From: CAZDKK01 sp964603725 | GTDB taxonomy: Bacteria; Eisenbacteria; RBG-16-71-46; CAIMUX01; WJJG01 | Assembly (NCBI GenBank): GCA_964603725.1 | Contig: CAZRWW010000002.1 | Location: 84,550 to 148,549 of the forward strand | Reading direction: 5' to 3' | DNA length: 64,000 nt | Translations under genes and position numbers: made by a program | Notes under the pieces: generated by a model | The model's input: the letters and a program-made list of their open reading frames with translations, nothing else | Databases searched by the model: none | Told to the model about the DNA's origin: nothing | Shown here: one piece after another, positions 44,798 to 51,432 of the stretch | Position numbering within the stretch: the first letter of the stretch is position 1 | How the letters are laid out: each line of letters begins with the position of its first letter

Positions 44798-47700
44798 TCA
44801 GTGTTCCCCGATGACGCGCACCCGCCGAACGTCGAGGCCCCACGCGCCGTGGATGTTCCGCAGGTCGCCCTCCACCCGGACGTAGTGATCGACCGCCACA
44901 CGCGGCATTCGACGCAGCTCCCCTTCGCCGCGCACGACGCACTCGAGCAGCCCGGTAGGATCATCGAGTGTGAAGAAGAAGAACGCCTGCCCGTCCTCGC
45001 CGCGGTGACGCCGGGTGGCGGAGACGATCCCGCACAGATCGACGCTGCGCGAGCGCCCCCGGAGCGCCGTCTCGAGCGCCGCCAGGATGGTCGCCCTGCG
45101 GCCCACTCCGTGGCCGGGCTCAGGCAGCAACTCCACCGGATGGGCGGTCAGGCTGATGCCCAGGAAACGCCGTTCGAGCCGGGCGCGGTGCGCCGGGGAG
45201 ATCTCGCGCCACGGTCCTGGCGCCTCCGGCGCCGTCTCGGGCGGGGTCAGGGTCAACATCAACGCTGGTTCTCCCGGGCACCGCCGGGGCCCCGCGCTTC
45301 CCCGCCGCGCCCGGGGCCAGCCGCGCAGCAGCCGCTCCGCCTGCCAGACCAGCGCGCCGCGCGAGGCCCCGAAGGCGTCGTCGAATGCTCCGGCCAGGAG
45401 CAGCGCCTCGAGCTCGGCGCTGCTGGGACGCGCGCGCGCCACGAAGTCGCCCACGCTGCGGAACGCTCCGCGCTCCCGCTCGGCCAGGATGGCGCGCAGC
45501 GTCTCATCGCGCAGGCCGAAAACGCTCGCGAGGCCGCAGCGCAGCACACCGAGCGCCGCGGGCGCGCCCCGGTCTCGCGTGGGCCCGCCGCCGGCCGCCA
45601 GCTGGCCCCCGTCACACCCCACCTCGCGCCCCGCCGCCGGCGCCGGCGGTTCCCACCGCCAGCGCGCGTCGCCGCGCTGCACGCAGGGCGGCCGCGCGAG
45701 CAGCCCTCGGCGGCGCGCGTCGTCCACGTAGACCCGGGCCGGGTACATGCCCCGGTGGTTGTTGAGCAACGCCGCGAAGAACGGCCCGGGGAAGTTGGCC
45801 TTCAGGTACGCCGTCCGATAGGCGAGCACGCCGTAGCCGGCGGCGTGAGCCTTGCAGAAGGCGTAGGAGGCGAACCGCATGAGCACGCCCCAGGCGGCCT
45901 CGGCCGCCTCGAGCCGGCCGCCCCGCCGCGCGGCCGCGAGGAAGCCGTCGCGCAGCCGCGTCAGGTCGCCGTCCGGGGCGGTCTCGGCGCGCGCAACCCC
46001 CGCCCGACCGGCCGCCGGTTCTCCCGCCTTCGCCGCGGCGCGGCCGGCCTTGGCCACCGCCTGGCCGATCGCGCGGCGCAGCATGTCCGCCTCCGCCAGC
46101 GTGAGACCGCCGATCGCGGCCGCCACGCACATGACGTCCTCCTCGTACAGCGGCACTCCGCGCGTCTCGCGCAGCAGCCCCTCGAGGGCGGGGTGGATCG
46201 CGCGCGCCGCCTCCTCACCCCGCGCGCGGCGAATGAACGCCTGCTTCATCCCCGAGGAGGACGGCCCGGGGCGCACGAGCGACAACGCGTGAATCGCGCC
46301 TTTGAGATCCCCCACCCCGATCTGGCGCAGCAGACCGCGCATGGCCGGCGATTCGAGCTGGAGGCACCCGAGCGTCTCGCCGTTCGCGAGCAGCCGCGCG
46401 GTGGGACCGTCGTCGTGGCGGATGCGCTCCATGTCCGGCGGCGACGGCGGGCTCTCTCCCGCCCCGCCGGCGCATCCCGCCCCCGCGGCATGCGCCGCCC
46501 GGATGATGCGCAGCGTCTCGTCCTCCGTGCCGAGCGCGCGATTGCCCAGCAGGTCGATCTTGATCAGTCCGATCGCCTCGACGCCGTGCATCTCGAACTG
46601 CGTGACCGCGTCCCCGTTCGCGGCGCGCTCGACCGGAACGATGCGGCTGATTGGCCGGTCGGCGAGCACGATGCCACCCGGATGCAGGCCGAGGCCGCGC
46701 GGCAGGTCAGCCAGCAGCGCCGCCATGCGGGCGGCCCGCGCGATGCTCGCATCCGGATCCTCCTCGAGGCGCACGCGGGCGCGCGCCGCCCGCGTGATCG
46801 CCTCCTCGCCCAGTCCGAGCGCGCGCGCCGCCTCGCGGAACGCCCCGCGCTCGCGGAAGAAGTGATGCGTCCCGACGCGCGCGGCGCGCTCGCTCCCGAA
46901 CGCCGCCAGCGCGTGGCGGATCACCTCGTCCCGCCGGTCCCAGGCGAGATCGATGTCGAGGTCCGGGTAGTCCCCGCGCAGCGGGTGGAGGAAGCGCTCG
47001 AAGTAGAGCCCGTAGCGCAACGGGTCCACGTTGGTGATGAAGAGCAGGTAGGCGACCAGCGAGGCGACGCCGCTGCCGCGCCCGATCGTGGGAATTCCCT
47101 GGGCCCGCGCCCAGTCGACGATGCGCGCGGTGGCCAGGAAGTAGTCCACGAACCCGAGCTGCTCGATCACCGCCAGCTCTTGCTCGAGCCGCTGGCGGGC
47201 CGGCGCCGAACCGCTCAGCCGGCGAGCGAGCAGGCCCTCCAGGCAGCGGCGCCGCAGCAACTCGCCGCCCTCCGGGCCCGCGATCCGGGGGAAGACGAAG
47301 GTGCGCGCCGCCAGGTCGCTGCGCCGCAGATGGCAGCGCTCGAGCAGCCGGCGCCCGGCGCGGTGCGCGCCCGGCTCGGTCTCGAGGCGCACCGCGATCT
47401 CACCCGGGCGCGGCATCACGCTGCCGCGCCCGCGCTGCTCGGCCACCGTGCCGCCGCGGCGAATCGCCTCGAGCAGCCTGAGCGTCTCGCGCTGGGATTC
47501 GTCGGCGAGCACCGCCTGCGGCAGCGCCACCACCTCGATGTCGAGCCGCGCGGCCTCGCGCTTCAGGCGCTCCCCGCGCGGGGAGGGCGGCCACGGCAGC
47601 AGCGCTGCCAGGGCGGCCGGATCCAGCTCACGACGCAGGCGTGCGAGCGCCTCCTCGTCGTCGCTCAGGAGCACGAGCCCGGCGGTCTCCGCAGCGACGA

Positions 47701-48268
47701 TCGCCAGCGGATCCTGCGCGCTCCCGGCGGCGGTCGCGGCGGCGCCCGCGGATTCGCCCTCGGCCGCACCGAGCCAGCGCGAGATGATGTGACTCAGGTT
47801 GCGGTAGCCGCTCAGGTCCTCGCACAGGGCGAAGAGCCGCCCGCGACTCCCCGCGCCCGGCGAAGCGGCGCGCCCCAGCGGGCGGCGCACGGCGCCGGCG
47901 GGTCGCAGGGGCAGCTCGGCCCCGATGATCGGGCGCAGCCCCTCGCGCTCGGTCGCCTCCAGGAACCCGAGCACGCCGTAGAGCCCGGCCCGGTCGACGA
48001 GCGCCAGCGTCCCGTAACCGGCCGCCCGCGCCGCGGCCGCCCATTGGTCGGGCAAGACGACGCCGCGCAGGAAAGCGTAGGCACTGCGCACGAGCAGCGG
48101 CAGGCAATGCGCGTCCGGCGGGCGAAACCCTGCCGTCTTGGCTCCAGGCTGCGCCACGCCCGTCCCCGCCGCGGTCGCGCGGGCTTCGGTCGTGCCCGTC
48201 GCCATCGCGCCGGCTTCGGTCGCGCCCGTCGCCATCACGCGGGCTTCGGTCGCGCCCGCCGGGGCCAT
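44798..48268 (-). CDS. dnaE2: Error-prone DNA polymerase III alpha subunit (DnaE2/ImuC)
   Basis: 1156 residues. The C-family polymerase core is present: SGVASLVAYLLFITNVDPL, ERFLHPLRGDYPDLDIDLAW (catalytic Asp pair), HHFFRERGAFREAARALGL and the finger helix GGIVLADRPIS. The C-terminus has HhH and OB-fold parts (ISLTAHPVELLPEPG...VDLCGIVSATRRHRGEDGQA). Length and the absence of a tau-binding tail fit DnaE2, which carries out error-prone lesion bypass. The PHP domain has lost its metal ligands: where HxH and DHDG are expected the sequence reads LLVRSAYAFLRG and LVDRAGLYG. The first 30 residues are a 10-residue repeat, giving three possible ATG starts (48268, 48235, 48205). The Y-family polymerase gene ends five bases upstream. 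Confidence 0.92.
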   Translation of the reverse strand: MAPAGATEARVMATGATEAGAMATGTTEARATAAGTGVAQPGAKTAGFRPPDAHCLPLLVRSAYAFLRGVVLPDQWAAAARAAGYGTLALVDRAGLYGVLGFLEATEREGLRPIIGAELPLRPAGAVRRPLGRAASPGAGSRGRLFALCEDLSGYRNLSHIISRWLGAAEGESAGAAATAAGSAQDPLAIVAAETAGLVLLSDDEEALARLRRELDPAALAALLPWPPSPRGERLKREAARLDIEVVALPQAVLADESQRETLRLLEAIRRGGTVAEQRGRGSVMPRPGEIAVRLETEPGAHRAGRRLLERCHLRRSDLAARTFVFPRIAGPEGGELLRRRCLEGLLARRLSGSAPARQRLEQELAVIEQLGFVDYFLATARIVDWARAQGIPTIGRGSGVASLVAYLLFITNVDPLRYGLYFERFLHPLRGDYPDLDIDLAWDRRDEVIRHALAAFGSERAARVGTHHFFRERGAFREAARALGLGEEAITRAARARVRLEEDPDASIARAARMAALLADLPRGLGLHPGGIVLADRPISRIVPVERAANGDAVTQFEMHGVEAIGLIKIDLLGNRALGTEDETLRIIRAAHAAGAGCAGGAGESPPSPPDMERIRHDDGPTARLLANGETLGCLQLESPAMRGLLRQIGVGDLKGAIHALSLVRPGPSSSGMKQAFIRRARGEEAARAIHPALEGLLRETRGVPLYEEDVMCVAAAIGGLTLAEADMLRRAIGQAVAKAGRAAAKAGEPAAGRAGVARAETAPDGDLTRLRDGFLAAARRGGRLEAAEAAWGVLMRFASYAFCKAHAAGYGVLAYRTAYLKANFPGPFFAALLNNHRGMYPARVYVDDARRRGLLARPPCVQRGDARWRWEPPAPAAGREVGCDGGQLAAGGGPTRDRGAPAALGVLRCGLASVFGLRDETLRAILAERERGAFRSVGDFVARARPSSAELEALLLAGAFDDAFGASRGALVWQAERLLRGWPRARRGSAGPRRCPGEPALMLTLTPPETAPEAPGPWREISPAHRARLERRFLGISLTAHPVELLPEPGHGVGRRATILAALETALRGRSRSVDLCGIVSATRRHRGEDGQAFFFFTLDDPTGLLECVVRGEGELRRMPRVAVDHYVRVEGDLRNIHGAWGLDVRRVRVIGEH
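48179..48268. repeat. 30-bp tandem repeat, three copies, at the dnaE2 start
   Basis: Units at 48179-48208, 48209-48238 and 48239-48268 encode on the minus strand variants of MATGATEAR. Each unit contains an in-frame ATG, so the array multiplies possible start codons for dnaE2. Confidence 0.9.
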
Positions 48269-48272
48269 GACA

Positions 48273-49772
48273 TCACCGCGTCAGGCAGGGCGTGCGCAGG
48301 ACGAAACCGTGGCGATCGCCCGGTAACCGGTCGATCAGCTCGACCGACGGCCCGCGCACGATCGCGCGAAAGCCGAAACGACCGCGGATCGCATCGAGCG
48401 TGTGGTCGATGCGCTCCTGGCGCGCGTGCGGGAGGATTCCGGCACGCCCCCGAGAGCCCGCGGCACCCGCGAGAGCACCATCGTCCCGCCCGCCGAGCGC
48501 TCCGTCCCGCGCCTCGCTGGCACCCGCGCCGCCGGGGGCCCCACTCGCGTCTCCGGCACCCGCGCCGCCGGGGACCCCACTCGCGTCTCCGAAGAGCTGA
48601 AGCTGCGCCAGGGGCTCGAGGTGGAACCGCCCGAGCTCGAGGCCGACGTTGTGCACGCCCTTGCGCCGGTCGAGCAGGCGGACGAGCAGCCCGCGCGCCA
48701 CGCCGAAGAGGCCCCCGGTGACGCATCCCGGCGCTTCGAGCGCGCTCGTCGCCGCGACGGCGCGGCCATCGGACCAGCGCAGGTGAACGCGCAGCCGGCG
48801 CGGCTCGACGCCGAGCGCCCGGGCGCGGGCCGCCGCGCGCTCGGTGAGGTAGTGCAGCATCGCCTCCAGGTCTCCGCGCCGCGTCACGGGCTCATCGAAC
48901 GACGTCTCGCGCCGGATCGACGCGGGCAGCTCGCGCGGATGGATCGCGCGCGTGTCGCGCCCGCGGGCGCGCTCGGCGATGAGCAGGCCCCCCTCGCCGA
49001 AGAGGTCGCGCAGCTGCGCGGGCGAAAAGGCCCGCAGCTCGCCGATCGTCGTCAGACCCAGCTCGCGCAGCACCCCGGCCCGGTGCGGCCCAATGCCGGG
49101 CAACTCCTCGATCGGACGGCCGGCGACGAAGTCGGCCTCGCCGCCGGGCCTCAGCCAACTGAAACCGCCGGGCTTGCTCAGGCGCGTCACCATCCGCGCC
49201 ACCATGCGGTTCGTGCCCAGACCCAGCGAGATGCTCAGGCCCGTCTCGCCCGCCACGCGCGCGCGCAGAGCCTCGGATGCGCGGATCAGGTGGCCGTGCA
49301 GGCACTCGGTGCCCGTGAGGTCGACGAGCGCGTCGTCGAGGAACGTCTCGACGTCGGGGCTCAAGGTCGCCGCCAGGCTGAAGATCTTCTCGGCAAAGGC
49401 CTGGTAGGTCGGCGCGTGCCCCGCCAGGACGACCGCGCCGGGACAGCGCCGGAGCGCCTCGCGGATGGGCGTGCCGGCGCGGATGCCGAAGGCGCGCGCC
49501 TCGTAGGATGCGCTCGCGACGACGCCGCTGCCGACGATGACCGGCCGCCCCCGCAGCTGCGGCGCCCGGAGCTGCTCGACCGACGCGAAGAAGGCGTCGA
49601 TGTCCAGGTGCAGCACCGCCGGGTGCGGTCCCCACGGCGACCCCGCGCTCAGGCGGCGGGTGGGTTGCTGCGCCGCCGGCGACCCCGCGCTCAGGCGGTG
49701 CGCCGGTCGTTCCCCCGCGGGCGCCCTGCTCGAGCCGCTGTTCGGTGTCGCGCCGCGCGTCGCGGGACTCAT
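48273..49772 (-). CDS. dinB: Y-family DNA polymerase (DinB/Pol IV-like)
   Basis: 499 residues. The first catalytic motif is VLHLDIDAFFASVEQ (Asp57 and Asp59). The second, normally SxDE, is FLDDALVDLTG (Asp146-Asp147), with Asp in place of Glu. Palm, fingers, HhH thumb (ELPGIGPHRAGVLRELGLTT) and the little-finger domain follow. Unlike ImuB, which has lost the acidic residues, this protein keeps them and should be active. The N-terminal 50 residues and a segment near residue 400 (two 36-bp repeats, 48520-48591) are low complexity. The ATG at 49772 overlaps the stop of the DUF6504 gene (ATGA). dnaE2 follows at once, so both polymerases are made together under LexA control. Confidence 0.92.
   Translation of the reverse strand: MSPATRGATPNSGSSRAPAGERPAHRLSAGSPAAQQPTRRLSAGSPWGPHPAVLHLDIDAFFASVEQLRAPQLRGRPVIVGSGVVASASYEARAFGIRAGTPIREALRRCPGAVVLAGHAPTYQAFAEKIFSLAATLSPDVETFLDDALVDLTGTECLHGHLIRASEALRARVAGETGLSISLGLGTNRMVARMVTRLSKPGGFSWLRPGGEADFVAGRPIEELPGIGPHRAGVLRELGLTTIGELRAFSPAQLRDLFGEGGLLIAERARGRDTRAIHPRELPASIRRETSFDEPVTRRGDLEAMLHYLTERAAARARALGVEPRRLRVHLRWSDGRAVAATSALEAPGCVTGGLFGVARGLLVRLLDRRKGVHNVGLELGRFHLEPLAQLQLFGDASGVPGGAGAGDASGAPGGAGASEARDGALGGRDDGALAGAAGSRGRAGILPHARQERIDHTLDAIRGRFGFRAIVRGPSVELIDRLPGDRHGFVLRTPCLTR
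48520..48591. repeat. 36-bp tandem repeat, two copies, in the Y-family polymerase gene
   Basis: Copies at 48520-48555 and 48556-48591 differ at one base and encode GDASGVPGGAGA and GDASGAPGGAGA in a Gly-rich segment after the little-finger domain. Confidence 0.92.
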
Positions 49773-50023
49773 CCCTCGTACATGATTGCTTCCGCCCGCC
49801 ATGTCAGATCCCCCGTGTCGAAACGAAGCTGGTAGACGTCCCCGCTGTCGGCGGTGACGGAGAAGTAGCGTAGGCAGCGCTTGCCCTCGCGATCCATCCA
49901 GCGGCTGTTGACCGAGACGATCCGCAGCGCCTGCGACCCGCGCCGAAAGAGCAGCGGCGTGATCTCGCCGCCACGGAAATCGGCGCGCACCTTGATCGGC
50001 TCGTCCAGTCGCTCCCAGTGCAT
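49769..50023 (-). CDS. Small DUF6504-family protein
   Basis: 84 residues: EPIKVRADFRGGEITPLLFR, then SVNSRWMDREGKRCLRYFSV and VYQLRFDTGDLTWRAEAIMY. This is the DUF6504 pattern; such small proteins are regularly found with lexA and Y-family polymerase genes. The function is unknown; an accessory role in lesion bypass is an inference from context. Its stop overlaps the polymerase start by four bases, and lexA lies 131 bases upstream on the same strand. Confidence 0.85.
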   Translation of the reverse strand: MHWERLDEPIKVRADFRGGEITPLLFRRGSQALRIVSVNSRWMDREGKRCLRYFSVTADSGDVYQLRFDTGDLTWRAEAIMYEG

Positions 50024-50154
50024 GGTTCGCTCACGATGTCACCCAGGCCCCCTGTCCGCGCCACCTGCCTCACCCGCATCCCCTGCCCGCGCCAGCGCGC
50101 TCCCGGCGCTCGCACCCGCTCCATCGGTCTCGCGATGCCGTGGTGCGTCCTCGT

Positions 50155-50754
50155 TCAGAACCGCCGCACGATGCCGGCGACCCGGCCCGCCAGGCGGAAG
50201 TGCGCATCGCCGGCCGCCACCCGGATCGGCGCGTAGCGCGGATTGGCGGGCCGCAGCTCGACGCCCCCGCGCGTGCGATGGAAGCGCTTCACGGTCGCTT
50301 CCTGCTCCTCGCCGAGGTAGGCGACGACCAGATCGCCGTTCGCAACCGGCCGCTCGGGATCGACGATCGCGTAGTCGCCCGCCAGGATCCCCTCGCCCTC
50401 CATGCTGTCGCCGGTCACGCGCACGCTGAAGCGCCCCGCGGTCAGGCCCAGGAACTCGGCGTCGAGCTGCCCGTCGACGTGCTCGATCGCCGTGATCGGC
50501 GCGCCGGCCGCGACGCGTCCGACGATCGGGATGCCCAGATCGCGCCGAACCGCGGGCGGCACCACCCAGCGCCGGCCGCGACGCCGCAGCCAGCCCTTGG
50601 TCGCGAGCGCCTCGAGATGCTGGAAGATCGTCGCCGGCGACGAGACCCGCAGCCGCGCGGCGATCTCGCGCATCGAGGGGAAGCGTCCGTCCTCCGCGAC
50701 GCACGCGAGGATTACGTCGAGGACCTCCCTTTGTCTTTGCGTCAGCGCGTCCAT
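50155..50754 (-). CDS. lexA: SOS repressor LexA
   Basis: 199 residues. N-terminal winged helix with LTQRQREVLDVILACVAEDG and recognition region MREIAARLRVSSPATIFQHL. The cleavage site is Ala83-Gly84 (VGRVAAGAPI); the catalytic Ser117 lies in VTGDSMEGEGI and Lys156 in EATVKRFHR. LexA represses SOS genes until RecA filaments trigger its self-cleavage. The ATG at 50754 has GGGAGG upstream; an ATG at 50931 would add 59 non-conserved residues and falls inside the operator, so I rejected it. The genes behind lexA (DUF6504, Y-family polymerase, dnaE2) form a mutagenesis operon with it. Confidence 0.96.
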   Translation of the reverse strand: MDALTQRQREVLDVILACVAEDGRFPSMREIAARLRVSSPATIFQHLEALATKGWLRRRGRRWVVPPAVRRDLGIPIVGRVAAGAPITAIEHVDGQLDAEFLGLTAGRFSVRVTGDSMEGEGILAGDYAIVDPERPVANGDLVVAYLGEEQEATVKRFHRTRGGVELRPANPRYAPIRVAAGDAHFRLAGRVAGIVRRF

Positions 50755-50786
50755 CGGACCTCCCGCCGCGGTTCCGGCGCGTCCAT
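50742..50786 (-). CDS. Possible 14-codon leader ORF overlapping the lexA start
   Basis: The frame MDAPEPRREVRWTR starts at ATG 50786 with the same GGGAGG ribosome binding site as lexA and stops at TGA 50744-50742, 12 bases inside lexA. It exists because the lexA start region is tandemly duplicated with a 32-bp period. Translation of the leader could compete with or feed lexA initiation. Whether it is translated is unknown. Confidence 0.35.
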   Translation of the reverse strand: MDAPEPRREVRWTR

Positions 50787-50808
50787 CGGACCTCCCGCCG
50801 CGGCTTCG
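50745..50808. repeat. 32-bp direct repeat duplicating the lexA start and ribosome binding site
   Basis: Copies at 50745-50776 and 50777-50808 are identical over the first 27 bases (GCGCGTCCATCGGACCTCCC and on) and close to it afterwards. Each carries CAT preceded, on the minus strand, by GGGAGGTCCG. Confidence 0.95.
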
Positions 50809-50920
50809 ACCTGCTGCCGGCCGCCGGTTGGCGGGTCGCGGAGACCTCGCGATGCCTGGACACTGGCGCAACGCTGCCGAGGCCTCCGCGCCCCACACCT
50901 CCTGCGAAACGAGGCTCAAG

Positions 50921-50942
50921 ATACCAAACAAATGTTCGGTAT
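50921..50942. promoter_or_regulatory. SOS box (LexA operator), Firmicutes/Actinobacteria type
   Basis: The core CAAACAAATGTTCG matches the Bacillus-type SOS consensus CGAAC-N4-GTTCG at all but one position, and flanking ATAC/GTAT extend it to a 22-bp near-perfect palindrome. It lies about 167 bases upstream of the lexA ATG, so the lexA-DUF6504-polymerase-dnaE2 operon should be autoregulated. No second copy was noticed in the window. Confidence 0.8.
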
Positions 50943-51432
50943 GGCAAGCGAGAAAGGATGGAAACTCACAATTCCTTGCAGTGCAGGAAGATAGGACTCG
51001 TCCTTCACACGCCGCGCGCGACCCGAGTGCCGCGGGTTGAACCGGGTCTCCGAGCCCGTGCGGCAGTTGATCGCGATCGATGGCAGCGAGCGTTGGTATC
51101 CGCGCGGATGCGGTCTCTCAGTGCGTCCGACTTGCGCCCGGCCTCGGAACACACCGTGGAGACCTACCGCGCTCAGACTTCTCTCAGCATCAACAACCTG
51201 GATCCCGGCGACTATCTGCTGCACGTGCTGCGATCCCGGCGACTATCTGCTGCACGTGCTGCGGGCTCCCCCCATGAGCCAGGTCTGGCGGTCGCAATGG
51301 AACATCAACGGATCTCGATACTGGCACTTTCCGCAGCGCTGCGTCGCCGCTGATCTCGTCCCGGGCGACTGCGAGACCGGCGTCCGGCCCTGGCGCAGGG
51401 GAGAATCGCCGGGCAATCGTATCGCCAACGCC
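50943..51432. other. Gene-poor stretch, possible remnants
   Basis: About 490 bases between the lexA operator and the lipB-lipA stop. It is slightly less GC-rich than its surroundings. A plus-strand frame contains ETYRAQTSLSINNLDPGDYL LHVLR, reminiscent of a beta-sandwich domain, but it is interrupted by a 31-bp tandem duplication. I read it as non-coding or decayed. Confidence 0.45.
51201..51262. repeat. 31-bp tandem duplication
   Basis: The 31 bases starting GATCCCGGCGACTATCTGCT at 51201 are repeated exactly at 51232. The period is not a multiple of three. Confidence 0.96.

Noticed and set aside
48273..49772. ImuB (catalytically dead Y-family homologue)
   Set aside because: Both acidic motifs are present (LDIDAF and LDDALVD), so the protein fits an active DinB-like polymerase better.
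50155..50931. lexA starting at ATG 50931
   Set aside because: The extra 59 residues are not conserved, and the ATG is inside the operator palindrome, whereas ATG 50754 has a strong ribosome binding site and starts the typical N-terminus.
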